Positions 19,464-28,660 of a stretch of DNA of 64,000 nucleotides are shown here, one piece after another (the stretch's first letter is position 1; each line of letters begins with the position of its first letter). The notes beneath the pieces are model-generated. The model did not search any database. It was not told where the DNA came from and saw only the letters and a program-made list of their open reading frames with translations. Origin of the DNA: Desulfopila sp. IMCC35006 (GTDB lineage Bacteria > Desulfobacterota > Desulfobulbia > Desulfobulbales > Desulfocapsaceae); the NCBI RefSeq assembly GCF_005116645.1, contig NZ_SWCM01000001.1:558001-622000 (forward strand), in the 5' to 3' direction. The position numbers and the translations under genes were made by a program.

Positions 19464-20454
19464 TTTAACACCCCTTAGAACTAGTTTGGAAAATTGTAAC
19501 CGCCTCATTAACAAAGGAGCATCTCTCAATCCTGCGGCTCGATTTGCTAGAGACCATCATTTCGCCCCGTAGACTCTGACCAAAGAGAGTCTGTTCAATT
19601 TCAGTCGTATTCTGGCAACTGTGCCGGAAGGGCAGAAGCCGACCCCGAAACAATCCAACACTGGTTTTTTTTTCCTGAACTGAAATTTCGCAGAGAAACC
19701 CTGACAGATGAGTATTCAGAGCGCAATATGCCACAGGAAGCAGCATATATTAGTATTCACTTGAGCAATATTCGTTCCGATTTTAAAATAATAATTATTA
19801 TTTATATTCTGCATACATATACTACATTGTATCAACTGGTCCGGACAAAGCCATCCATTTTTCCGGAAAAGCAGCTCGCTTTTACGGAAAACATTACCCT
19901 GAAACACGTGGTTTATCTTACTGAACATATTGTTTTTTTAGGACTCGTCGCTTGGCGTGGAAACTCTCGCATGCTGTTTCAAAGCGCAAAACTGTCAGAA
20001 TGTGCGAATAACAAAGCCGTGGGGAATGTGCAGCTTTTATCATGCACACCCAGCCCTCTTTGCCTTCACAGTTTTGCAGCGTAACAAAGGAGCTATGCTT
20101 ACAATCGCAGAAAGTCTGTTTTGTCGTTGAGATATAATGGAGATTCTATTCTGCTTTTTAATGCTAGGCAAAATTACCACGGCTCTTGAAAAAAGTTTAA
20201 GAAGCTTGCACCCTTTCTGACCAGATTAATGACCTTTTCCTCAAAGGCTTAAAGCCACAACCTTTAAAGGCTTAGCTTTCTTCGATTTAACTACCGGTGC
20301 AGCCGGTGAAATAAATGGACGCGTCTGTCCTCTCTCAATGCGAGCACTGCTTTTCTGCTGGGAGCTACACATATTGGACCTTGAGCAATTTCGGACGTTG
20401 GTTATTTGCCACGTCATGACACAGGACGACAATTTCACTTTGATCGTCGTCCTG
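19464..20454. other. Long intergenic region
   Basis: Almost 1 kb without a supported gene. Just upstream of the oxidase start is a small dyad AGACTCT...AGAGTCT (19571-19592) that could be a leader hairpin or operator. Near 20422-20452 a 9-bp stem CAGGACGAC...GTCGTCCTG follows the acetyl-CoA hydrolase stop and may be its terminator; no T-run follows on the minus strand. The remainder is A+T-rich. Short reading frames in both directions lack good ribosome binding sites and recognisable content. Confidence 0.5.
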
Positions 20455-22314
20455 TTATTTCGGGGTAAATTTCATCCAGATGTCTATCTCATCCTGGTTT
20501 GTGGTTATTTTGGTGTCGGCAAAGCATTTCTTGCAGAGATGAATCATGGCCGTGTTTTCCGGCAATGTGGTGGCAAAAAACCCCTTGAACCCATTTGCCG
20601 ATGCGATCCTTTCCAGTTCCATAAAGATATAGCGGGCAATGCCCAGATTTTGAAAATCTTCCCGCACCACGAACGCTACTTCGGCCCAGGTCGCATCCAT
20701 TTTAGCGTAAGTCCCGACAGCCACGACCTCTTTCGTATCCCTGTTCGGCACAAGACCTATCAGGGATATATTATTCCGGTAATCAATGGTAGCCCAATCA
20801 CGCTGTGCCATTTCCCGCGAAAAGATGGTGACGACATGAAAAAAACGCATGTACACCGTCTCTTTCGTCAGGGAATAAAAGAAATTGCGGTAGGCGATTT
20901 CATCTGATGGCAGAAGCGGGCGCAAGGACATGGTCTTGCCGTTTTTCAGTTTTATGCGGCTCTTGTATTCCTCGATAAAGATGAGATCTTCGGCCAGGGG
21001 CGGCAACTGATCGGGGAAGATATAACGATTTTTTTTCGCCTCCTCGATAAGGCTCTCCCTAAAATCCGGATGGGCAATCTGGCAGAGCTCGATGACTCGC
21101 TGACTGATGCTTTTCCCTTTCAGCTGCGCTATCCCAAACTCAGTCACGACAAAATTGACATCGGCGCGCAGCGTCGCCACGCCTGCTCCGGCACTGAGGT
21201 TGGCAACTATGCGTGAGACCTGACCGCCCTTGGCCGTTGAGGGAAGAGCGATGATCGACAATCCGCCTTTTGACAGGGTCGCGCCACGGATGAAATTCGC
21301 TTGATCTCCGGTTCCGCTAAAAAATTGCCGGCCAACGGAATCGGAACACACCTGCCCCGTCAGATCGATCTCCAAGGCAGAGCTGATAGATATGAAATTA
21401 TCGTTTTTGCCGATTATACCTGGCGTATTCACCCAATCTGCCGTCCCAAAATAGAACTGGATATTGTTGTCTATATAATCATAGGCTACCCTTGTGCCCA
21501 TGCAGAATGTCGCCACCGCCCGGCCGGTCATGAAATTTTTATATTTGTTGGTAATGACGCCCTGTTTGATAAGAGGAATAAAGGCATCGGAAATCATGTG
21601 GGTATGGATACCAAGATCGTTCTTGTTGCCAAAATACTGCAACAGGGCGTAAGGCATATGGCCATACCCGACCTGCAGGGTGCTGCCGTCGTCAATCAGG
21701 TCTTTTACGTACTGAGCGATCCGGCTTGCCGTCTTCTCGTCCACCGTTTCCTGATCGATACATATCAATTCCTCTTCAAATGGAACCAGATAGTCGATAT
21801 CCTTGACATGGATGAATCCATCGCCATGGGTTCGAGGCATGCGTGGGTTGATCTGGGCAATGACTGTTTTCGCACTCTTCACTGCCTCCAGGGTGACATC
21901 GACGGAAACGCCCAGACTGGCAATACCAAACATGTCTGGGGGGCTTATCTGGATGAGTACCGTATCGATGACAATCTGTTTATTTTTGAAAAGCTGCGGC
22001 AGTTGTGAAAGATAGGTTGGAATATAATCAACCTTCCCTTCAAACGCGGCCTGCTGCATATTAACCGGTACAAAAAAGAGTTTTACCGAGAAGCGCTGCA
22101 GAAAGGTCTGATCGTTGAGATAATCGGCAAGAGTATGGGCCAGCATCTGAAAGACCATGATGTCGTTCATGTTTTGATTGTTGGCCAGGGTATGGATAAG
22201 ATGCTGGGGTTCGCCGCACCCCGAACCAATAAAAACACGACTGCCATTTTTTATGGTTGCTATTGCTTCTTCAGCCGTAACTACTTTTCCCTTCCCCCCG
22301 TTGACGTTGCTCAT
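20455..22314 (-). CDS. Bifunctional acetyl-CoA hydrolase/transferase with C-terminal GNAT acetyltransferase domain
   Basis: A 619-residue fusion. Residues 1 to about 440 are an acetyl-CoA hydrolase/CoA-transferase domain: VTAEEAIATIKNGSRVFIGSG, HGDGFIHVKDIDYLVPFEE, YGHMPYALLQYFG, FFSGTGDQANFIRGA with ALPSTAKGG, and TEFGIAQLKGKS. Residues about 455-600 are a GNAT domain (MSLRPLLPSDEIAYRNFFYS, WAEVAFVVREDFQNLGIARY with the acetyl-CoA-binding Q-N-x-G-I-A pattern). This fusion is a known bacterial arrangement. It could move CoA between short-chain acids and also acetylate a protein or small molecule, linking acyl-CoA level to regulation (inference). No cotranscribed neighbour within 190 bp. Confidence 0.88.
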   Translation of the reverse strand: MSNVNGGKGKVVTAEEAIATIKNGSRVFIGSGCGEPQHLIHTLANNQNMNDIMVFQMLAHTLADYLNDQTFLQRFSVKLFFVPVNMQQAAFEGKVDYIPTYLSQLPQLFKNKQIVIDTVLIQISPPDMFGIASLGVSVDVTLEAVKSAKTVIAQINPRMPRTHGDGFIHVKDIDYLVPFEEELICIDQETVDEKTASRIAQYVKDLIDDGSTLQVGYGHMPYALLQYFGNKNDLGIHTHMISDAFIPLIKQGVITNKYKNFMTGRAVATFCMGTRVAYDYIDNNIQFYFGTADWVNTPGIIGKNDNFISISSALEIDLTGQVCSDSVGRQFFSGTGDQANFIRGATLSKGGLSIIALPSTAKGGQVSRIVANLSAGAGVATLRADVNFVVTEFGIAQLKGKSISQRVIELCQIAHPDFRESLIEEAKKNRYIFPDQLPPLAEDLIFIEEYKSRIKLKNGKTMSLRPLLPSDEIAYRNFFYSLTKETVYMRFFHVVTIFSREMAQRDWATIDYRNNISLIGLVPNRDTKEVVAVGTYAKMDATWAEVAFVVREDFQNLGIARYIFMELERIASANGFKGFFATTLPENTAMIHLCKKCFADTKITTNQDEIDIWMKFTPK

Positions 22315-22505
22315 TTTTCACGACCTCCCTTACCCCGTTGGCATGTTGAGCATGCAGGCGGTAAACACTCCAGATGTAACGATCCATCCATTGCCAGGCC
22401 AGCGATGTTCTGCAGAGAGGCGAAAGCGATCCTCAGCCCGCTCCGGGAATCCTTTTTGCAAAAGCAAGATAGGTAAAATTTTGCCCACTCACCGCAGTAT
22501 CTCCA

Positions 22506-23039
22506 CTACGACATTGGGTTGCCAGCCGTAAGAGTCATCCAGAGACTGACGCCGGCAATCAGCATATTCAGGCCAAAGAACACGCCAATGAGCCAGGCTG
22601 TTCCGGCAGCTCCAGACAGAATAAGAACCAGACCGAAGATACCGGTAATCACATGGCGCAGTTGCCACAGGACGGAAGGTTGACCGGTATGCTTTTCTGC
22701 CAGCCACCCCATGGCACCGGAAGCCATCAGGCCGGTTCCTATAATCAGTCCGGCGACAGAGAGCGTCAGTTTTGGTGTGGTTAAGAGCAGAAAGCCCAGC
22801 AGAACGAACAGCCAGGGTGCCAATTTTGCACCCGAATCTACACCCAGCCGGGCAAGCTGCCAGTTATAAGCAACACCCAGGATGCCGCTCGCCAGAACTG
22901 CGCCACCAAGAATAAGGACAGAAAACAGACCGAAATAAAATGGCAGAAGTATCGCCAGCACCCCAATCAGTATCATGATCCGCGCTGCCATTTTAGCATG
23001 AGCGAGAAACTCATCCGGAACAGGCGAATAGAGTTGCAT
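22506..23039 (-). CDS. HdeD/DUF308 family membrane protein
   Basis: A 177-residue protein with about six hydrophobic segments in three pairs, typical of the HdeD family (MILIGVLAILLPFYFGLFSV, WLFVLLGFLLLTTPKLTLSV, VITGIFGLVLILSGAAGTAW). HdeD proteins are linked to acid resistance in enterobacteria but their biochemical activity is unknown. The start is preceded by GAGGTAAATTC. A glycine-zipper lipoprotein gene lies 32 bp upstream on the same strand, so the two are probably cotranscribed and may act in envelope stress. Confidence 0.85.
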   Translation of the reverse strand: MQLYSPVPDEFLAHAKMAARIMILIGVLAILLPFYFGLFSVLILGGAVLASGILGVAYNWQLARLGVDSGAKLAPWLFVLLGFLLLTTPKLTLSVAGLIIGTGLMASGAMGWLAEKHTGQPSVLWQLRHVITGIFGLVLILSGAAGTAWLIGVFFGLNMLIAGVSLWMTLTAGNPMS

Positions 23040-23071
23040 GAATTTACCTCAATTTTTTAAAATTACATTCC

Positions 23072-23497
23072 TCAGCGCCAGCCAATCGGCTGGTATCCTT
23101 TGTCGCGCAGACACTGTTCAACAAATAGCCGATAGACCTGGGTTGGCTCCGAAGCCTTGAAAGCCCCGCCAACCAACGCTGCGGTGGCGGCCCCGGCACC
23201 ACCGATAGCGGCACCGCGGCCGACACCTGTACTCGAAGAAATTGCGCCGACAACCGCACCCGTGGCTCCGCCAACGGCGCCGGCTTTGGCCGTATTCGCA
23301 ACAAGTTCCTCACCCTTGCCCGCATTGGCTCCGCTTGCCTCTGCAGCTTGCATGCACGCCCTGATGTCGGCATCGGCCTGATACTGACCGACTGTATTCA
23401 GATATTGATTGGGATAGAGCACCGGTTTCTTTGCGCTGGCGCAACCGGTAAAAGTCAGCATTGCCAGAAACAGCAGCATACCAGGAGTTGATCTCAT
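23072..23497 (-). CDS. Glycine-zipper lipoprotein
   Basis: A 141-residue putative lipoprotein. The ATG at 23497 lies 6 bases after a perfect GGAGGT, so it is preferred over upstream Met codons. The signal peptide MRSTPGMLLFLAMLTFTGC ends in a lipobox with Cys19. The central part is a glycine-zipper region (AGAVGGATGAVVGAISSS, GRGAAIGGAGAATAALVGG) able to form packed membrane helices, as in SlyB/YMGG-like outer-membrane lipoproteins. It ends CLRDKGYQPIGWR, like proteins with a C-terminal conserved cysteine and tryptophan. It precedes the HdeD gene in a likely two-gene stress operon. Confidence 0.8.
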   Translation of the reverse strand: MRSTPGMLLFLAMLTFTGCASAKKPVLYPNQYLNTVGQYQADADIRACMQAAEASGANAGKGEELVANTAKAGAVGGATGAVVGAISSSTGVGRGAAIGGAGAATAALVGGAFKASEPTQVYRLFVEQCLRDKGYQPIGWR

Positions 23498-23711
23498 TGC
23501 CATACCTCCACAAGTTGATTCCCTGTCAGATATTCTAATCGCTCTGATCGATTTTTCCACTCCTGGTCGTGGCTTACGTATTCGCTCCGGCTTCTTCAAG
23601 CAGCCCGTTTAACAACCATAGCCGCCCCTGTCCAGCACCGCAAGATCCTTACGATCCTGGATAAGCAGGCCCTTTGTCCGCCGATAAACAGGTACAGCAA
23701 ACGCCTGTCCA

Positions 23712-24677
23712 TCACCCGGAGGTCGGATAAAAAATATCGTAAAGTTGCTGTATTCCCTGCAGAAGCCGCAATGTCGGCCGCGAAACCTCCTTCTCATCGA
23801 TTAAAAACACCCTTCCCTCCCGGACGGCTTTGATCGACTCGAATCCCGGTTCTTCCAGGATCGTCATTTTATCCACCCGATTCATTCGCCCATTCTGAGC
23901 GAGAAAAATATCGATATCACCGGCATGGGAGAGTATTCTTTCCTTGCCGTAGTCGGCAATATTGCTCGAGCGTCTCGGAATGGCATCTGTTGCAATATTA
24001 ATTCCTCCGGCACTTTTCAGGGCAAAGAGGGAAATTGAATCGGGAGAGAAGGTCCGCATCATTTCGTGGATGGCCTCGAAATAGACTTTGGGCCTTTTGT
24101 CCTCTGGAATAGCCTTAAATTTCTTGCGAACCTGAGCCAGTCCCGAGGTGAATGCGTCAATCATCGCTTCCGCTTCCTGTCGTTTTCCGGTCAGCTTCCC
24201 CAGGTCCCGCCAGTAGGCATACATTTCATCGATAGTGGTCGGTTGCAGGGAAACAACGGTTATCCCGACTTTCTGCAACCGGGTGAAGAGTTCGGGATGC
24301 CGGGCCTGCAACATCGGGCGGATTAACACCAGGTCAGGACGGGCGGCAATGAATTTCTCAATATTTTCGCTGCTGAACTCAGGTTTGGCAGTGATTGCCG
24401 GCGGATAATCGTCATCTCCCGACCTGCCGATGATTTCCTTATCCAGTCCAAGGCTTGCAAGATTTTCGGTATGGGCACCGTAAAGTGAGATAATCCGGGT
24501 AAAGGGACGATCGAAGTGGATGGTTTTGCCGCTGAGATCGGTGAGTTCGGCGGCCATTGCCGTATGCTGCAGGATGATCGGGATGAACACGAGAAACAGC
24601 GTGCACAGCCAATGTGAAAAAAAGAGAGATGCAGGGCAATGGCGAGGGTAATGACCTGATGTTTTGTTAAAGCGCAT
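23712..24677 (-). CDS. Periplasmic substrate-binding protein of a corrinoid/metallophore ABC system
   Basis: Helical-backbone (TroA/BtuF-type) binding protein of 321 residues. The start at 24677 follows TTTGGAG with six bases spacing; an upstream Met lacks a site. The signal peptide contains FFSHWLCTLFLVFIPIILQH. The mature part opens AELTDLSGKTIHFDRPFTRI, then LGLDKEIIGRSGDDDYPPAI and RPDLVLIRPMLQARHPELF, as in iron-siderophore or cobalamin binding proteins. It lies 48 bp after cbiK and shares its cobalamin riboswitch, which suggests the ligand is a corrinoid, cobalt complex or tetrapyrrole (inference). No permease or ATPase gene is beside it. Confidence 0.85.
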   Translation of the reverse strand: MRFNKTSGHYPRHCPASLFFSHWLCTLFLVFIPIILQHTAMAAELTDLSGKTIHFDRPFTRIISLYGAHTENLASLGLDKEIIGRSGDDDYPPAITAKPEFSSENIEKFIAARPDLVLIRPMLQARHPELFTRLQKVGITVVSLQPTTIDEMYAYWRDLGKLTGKRQEAEAMIDAFTSGLAQVRKKFKAIPEDKRPKVYFEAIHEMMRTFSPDSISLFALKSAGGINIATDAIPRRSSNIADYGKERILSHAGDIDIFLAQNGRMNRVDKMTILEEPGFESIKAVREGRVFLIDEKEVSRPTLRLLQGIQQLYDIFYPTSG

Positions 24678-24725
24678 AGAGAACTCCAAAGTATCTGGTG
24701 TGAAAACGCACATCATTTCCGTCTT

Positions 24726-25712
24726 TTATTTGAGGGTAATTCCATAGTCAACGGCGGTCTGGGCCAGGTGGTCGACAAAGACATCGGCAAAGCCGTCTTG
24801 TTCCCCCAGACCTTCCATGATTATCGTCACCTGGAAGCCATTTTCTGTAAGCACTGATTTCAAGCTCTCCGGTCCCTCTCCTGCCATATCGTTATTGGCA
24901 TGATCGCCGGCAACGCTCATAAAGGGCTTGAGCAGGACTTTCGTCACCTTGTCTCTTTTCATCTGGTTCATGACAGATTCAAGATTCGGAAAACCTTCCA
25001 CCGTGGTGAGGTAGGTTTTCGTCTCCGGGTAGCGGGAATTCATCACATCAACCAGCTGCAGATATGAGCCGCTTGATGGAAAGTAGTCATTACCATGCCC
25101 CATGTAGAGGAGGGCCGATCCCAATTTCTGGGCTTTCTCGATGTCACCGGCCAGTACCCCGGCCACCTGCCTGATATCTTCTTCATAGGGATGTTTTGGG
25201 CCCATGGTTCCCAGGGCGGGACGACTGACAGCCAGCCTGAGAAAAGGCCGGTTTTTATCTTTTATGGTAGTGATTGAATTGAGCCCTTTGATATACGAGA
25301 CAAGATCAAGATACTCTTCACCGAGGGTGAGATGTCCCGGTTGCACGAGGATAGTGGCAAAGCCCTCATCCTGGAGATCAGCGATAGTTGCCAGCGGTCC
25401 CTTGACATAAAATATATCTTCCGGGACGGAAGGGTTCTCTTTCTTAAAGGCGTCGTCGTGCTGCCGTTTATGCCAGGTCTTACGGATCATATTCGAGGTG
25501 AAGGCAAGCCTGATTTCGGTTCCGGGAAATCTTTTCTGCATCCGGTCCCGGATATGCAATATCCCGGGAAGGGCACGGGGAACGGTAGTGCCAAAGGTAG
25601 CTATAACGATAGCATTGGCATTGTTTTCGGGTTTTTCAGCGGCGAGAACAGTCGAGAGGGAGATGAGAAGGCAGAAAAAGGTAAGAAGTGTACAGCTGAT
25701 CAAACGTTGCAT
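24726..25712 (-). CDS. cbiK: Periplasmic sirohydrochlorin cobaltochelatase CbiK
   Basis: Class II chelatase of 328 residues that inserts Co(II) into sirohydrochlorin in the anaerobic B12 pathway. The start at 25712 follows AAAGGAG. The N-terminal signal peptide (LLTFFCLLISLSTVLAAE) indicates a periplasmic form like CbiKP of Desulfovibrio. Family landmarks are IVIATFGTTVPRA, LAFTSNMIRKTWHKRQ, VQPGHLTLGEEY and SVAGDHANNDMAG, which carry the metal-site histidines, plus LLYMGHGNDYFPSS. It is the first gene after the cobalamin riboswitch. Periplasmic chelatases may work in metal or haem trafficking and not in cytoplasmic corrin synthesis; the adjacent binding protein supports that idea. Confidence 0.92.
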   Translation of the reverse strand: MQRLISCTLLTFFCLLISLSTVLAAEKPENNANAIVIATFGTTVPRALPGILHIRDRMQKRFPGTEIRLAFTSNMIRKTWHKRQHDDAFKKENPSVPEDIFYVKGPLATIADLQDEGFATILVQPGHLTLGEEYLDLVSYIKGLNSITTIKDKNRPFLRLAVSRPALGTMGPKHPYEEDIRQVAGVLAGDIEKAQKLGSALLYMGHGNDYFPSSGSYLQLVDVMNSRYPETKTYLTTVEGFPNLESVMNQMKRDKVTKVLLKPFMSVAGDHANNDMAGEGPESLKSVLTENGFQVTIIMEGLGEQDGFADVFVDHLAQTAVDYGITLK

Positions 25713-25840
25713 GGCACCTGCTCCTTTAAGTCGGTCTGGGCAAAAAAAATCCCGGACCAATATTAAAATTGATCCGGGATATCCCAAACTACCCGAAATT
25801 CCTTATCATATGATCAGTCCACGATACTATGATAACACCA

Positions 25841-26036
25841 CTCAGGCAGGTCTTCTGACTTCCGGATCATCCTTCTCCTGCGCCTTCCCATTTAGCATCG
25901 TCTTTTTACAAGACTGGTAAACAGTGGCAAAAAGCAGGAGTCGTCCCCGATTACAGCGGCGGGCCCGTCTTCGAATTACACGAAGTTCCCTCTTACACCG
26001 GCAAATACCAGTCAGGGTGATTGCCGGTACCTGAGC
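25841..26036 (-). promoter_or_regulatory. Cobalamin riboswitch
   Basis: The minus-strand leader of cbiK contains the conserved elements in order: a closing stem CTCAGG/CCTGAG (26031-26036 and 25841-25846), AGAGGGAACTTCG, a stretch like GCCGCTGTAATCGGGGA, GCCACTG, GGGAAGGCGCAGGAG and the terminal AAGTCAGAAGACCTGCC. It ends about 130 bp before the cbiK start and should repress cbiK and the binding-protein gene when adenosylcobalamin is abundant. Confidence 0.93.
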
Positions 26037-26238
26037 TTCTATACATGCGCAAGTAATCTAATTTCAAAAAATTTGTCAATCACTATCAGTACGATTCGGT
26101 TAGAAAACTGCAGCCCCAAAATTAAAACATCGTTGCGCCGCTTGTAAAGAGGAGATACGTATCTCAGCCAATCACAGAGTAAAATTGGCGTTAAATTCCC
26201 TGCAAGGTGATCTATCGATTCGATCAGCTCCGAAAACA

Positions 26239-27546
26239 TCATGTATTACCAAGGGACACAACCGCTTTTTCCAGCATGGCGATCGCCGTCTCATATTGCC
26301 CGGCCTTGAAACGCAATTGCAAAGCAGCCTTGAGCATATCCATGGTCAACACTTTATTCTGCTGAGCCAGAACAGCCAAAGCAACCAGCGCCCAATCCTG
26401 AGACTTTATTTTTTCAGCCTTGCAATCAATCTCGATTATGGATGCCTGACATGACGGCAGTTCAATGCCGGAGGCTTTGATAACCAGTGCTTCCGGTGCC
26501 AGATGTGCCAACATTTTCTTCCGGCGATTGACGCCTTCCGGTGCCAGGGCAATAACGACAGAAGGATTTTGAATTCCGGTATATTCAATTTCGGTGTCGG
26601 AAATGATAATATCGGTCACGGAGTGGCCCCGCATGACGGTAATCGGATAGTCGCTCTTCTGTGCCGCATGACATCCCGCTGCAGCGCCTGCCAGACACAG
26701 CAATTCACCGGCGGTAATAATACGTTGGCCGGCACTTCCCAGTACAACCACTTCCATGCGGCCCGACTGCGGGGCCGTGCACGACTTTTCAATCCGGACC
26801 GGTTCGCCTGCGGGGACAAGCTTCGCGGCCTCCTGCCGGTAAGCCCTGCCATATTCCGGGCGGGCATTGCTGATCTTGTAATCAGCCAAACCCGGAAGTT
26901 TAGCCAGATCAGTTTCGATATTTTTGGGGGTAATCTTATTGCGGCGGGTGTAACGGCCGGGACAAATCCCCCAGATATCGAGCAGAGAAAAACCATCAAA
27001 TGACAGGGCCGCTTCCAGGCCATCCACCAGCCCTTTATCATATGTGGAGATGCGGTCTACATACGCCGCTCCCGCGGCCCCCGCTACCTGACAAATATCA
27101 ATGGGCTTTTCCAGCTTGTTTAAAAAGCCCGAGCCCACCTGCGCATCCTGGGGAGTCGTCGAAGAGCACTGGCCGCCCGTCATACCGTAGTTAAAGTTAT
27201 TGAGGACCAAGAGCGTCAGGTCAATATTTCGCCGACAGGAACTCAACACATGGGCACCGCCGATGCCAAGGCCTCCGTCGCCCATGGTCACGACCACCTT
27301 TAAATCCGGCCGGGCCATCTTGATCCCGGTCGCATAGGTGAGGGCCCGGCCATGAAGACCATGAAAAGCGTGGGTATTAAAAAACGTGTCGAACAGGCCG
27401 GAACATCCGATATCAGAAACCATAACGATATCTTTTCCGGAGAACCCCATCCGCAGCAATGCCTGATCCAGGGCATGCAGAACCTGCTCATGGGAACATC
27501 CAGGGCAGAACACCGGGGGACGATTGCTGTTGAGTAGACTATCCAT
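26239..27546 (-). CDS. korB: 2-oxoacid:ferredoxin oxidoreductase, fused beta-gamma subunit
   Basis: A 435-residue fusion. Residues 1 to about 230 are the thiamine-diphosphate-binding beta subunit: iron-sulfur cysteines Cys14 and Cys17 (FCPGC), Cys48 (DIGC) and Cys195 (GICPGRY); TPP motif GDGGLGIGG from 89 with LNNFNYGMTGGQ. Residues from about 255 are the gamma domain (GRMEVVVLGSAGQRIITAGE, DYPITVMRGHSVTDIIIS). The enzyme decarboxylates a 2-oxoacid to the acyl-CoA and reduces ferredoxin. A ferredoxin delta subunit is missing, so a separate ferredoxin is expected. The start follows a strong GGAGGT and overlaps the alpha gene by 8 bp. 2-oxoglutarate is the best guess, but branched-chain or pyruvate specificity cannot be excluded. 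Confidence 0.88.
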   Translation of the reverse strand: MDSLLNSNRPPVFCPGCSHEQVLHALDQALLRMGFSGKDIVMVSDIGCSGLFDTFFNTHAFHGLHGRALTYATGIKMARPDLKVVVTMGDGGLGIGGAHVLSSCRRNIDLTLLVLNNFNYGMTGGQCSSTTPQDAQVGSGFLNKLEKPIDICQVAGAAGAAYVDRISTYDKGLVDGLEAALSFDGFSLLDIWGICPGRYTRRNKITPKNIETDLAKLPGLADYKISNARPEYGRAYRQEAAKLVPAGEPVRIEKSCTAPQSGRMEVVVLGSAGQRIITAGELLCLAGAAAGCHAAQKSDYPITVMRGHSVTDIIISDTEIEYTGIQNPSVVIALAPEGVNRRKKMLAHLAPEALVIKASGIELPSCQASIIEIDCKAEKIKSQDWALVALAVLAQQNKVLTMDMLKAALQLRFKAGQYETAIAMLEKAVVSLGNT

Positions 27547-28660
27547 GTTGAATTACCTCCTGAATCTGCCCTGGCTTGATCAGCTCTCCATTCATCTGCC
27601 CTATAAAGTCGATTTTTTTATCGGTCAACACCCGCTGCAATTCCCGGACATACTGACCAAGATTCATCTCCGCCACGACCACCCGCCGATACGACGCAGC
27701 CTTCTCCAGAATCAGCTGTTCGGGGACGGGCCACAGGGTTTTCAGGACCAGCAGGGATGCCTTTGCGTTGGTGTGCTGAACTTTTTTCACCGCCGTCATG
27801 GCCGCACGGGCGGTTACCCCGTAGGTAATCACCAATGTCTCGGCGCCCGGCACCTGATATTCGTCGTAGTAAGTAAAGGAGGCGATGTTTCTGCGGAGCT
27901 TATCATCCAAGCGCTGCTGGATTGCACCTATTTGCTCCGGATCGGTGGTAATGTAGCCGTCTGTTCCGTGGGTTGAAGAGGTCTGCCTAACCAGACGTTC
28001 GCCGCCGATAGGCAGAAAATCCGGCACCAGCTGGTCTTCGTGCACGCCAAAAGGCAGAAAGGGCCGATCCGCAGCAGCAGTTCGGCGATCGATTGTCTGC
28101 GGCAGATCCAGTGCATCCAGATCAATCGTCTCGCGAGTCATGGAGACCTCCTTGTTGGCAGCCACAAAAACCGGACACCTATATTGCTCGGCCAGGTTAA
28201 AAGCCTGCATGGTGAGCGTATAACAGTCCTTTACATCCACCGGCGCCAGTACGATTACCGGCAGCCCCCCGCTGTTGCTCCATTGCAGAAACTGGATGTC
28301 CCCGTCGGCTCCTTTGGTGGCGGAGCCGGTGGACGGCCCCAACCGTTGTACATCAACAATCACAAGGGGAATTTCACTGCCGATGGCAAAGGAAATCTGC
28401 TCGCTGTAAAGACTGATCCCCGGACCGGAAGTAGCAGTCATTGCCTTCATACCCGACATCGAGGCGCCCAGGCAAAATCCTATGGATGCAATTTCATCTT
28501 CCCCCTGAAGGCATACACCACCTTTGGGGGGCAGGAGTTCAAGCATGGTATTGTAAATTGTTGTTGCCGGGGTAATCGGATAACCGGCAAAAAAATTACA
28601 GCCAGCAGCCATCGCTCCCCAGCCGATTGCCTCGTTTCCTTCCATTAAAGTCAGTCCCAT
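27539..28660 (-). CDS. korA: 2-oxoacid:ferredoxin oxidoreductase, alpha subunit
   Basis: A 373-residue alpha subunit. N-terminal EGNEAIGWGAMAAGCNFFAG and YPITPATTIYN, then EDEIASIGFCLGASMSG and TATSGPGISLYSEQISFA define the pyrimidine-binding half of the TPP site. The C-terminal half (TLVITYGVTARAAM-like, LLVLKTLWPVPEQLI, EMNLGQYVRELQRVL) is the transketolase C-like domain. It precedes and overlaps the beta-gamma gene, forming a two-gene operon. The ribosome binding site is weak (GGAA); an alternative Met five codons downstream is possible. Confidence 0.9.
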   Translation of the reverse strand: MGLTLMEGNEAIGWGAMAAGCNFFAGYPITPATTIYNTMLELLPPKGGVCLQGEDEIASIGFCLGASMSGMKAMTATSGPGISLYSEQISFAIGSEIPLVIVDVQRLGPSTGSATKGADGDIQFLQWSNSGGLPVIVLAPVDVKDCYTLTMQAFNLAEQYRCPVFVAANKEVSMTRETIDLDALDLPQTIDRRTAAADRPFLPFGVHEDQLVPDFLPIGGERLVRQTSSTHGTDGYITTDPEQIGAIQQRLDDKLRRNIASFTYYDEYQVPGAETLVITYGVTARAAMTAVKKVQHTNAKASLLVLKTLWPVPEQLILEKAASYRRVVVAEMNLGQYVRELQRVLTDKKIDFIGQMNGELIKPGQIQEVIQHG

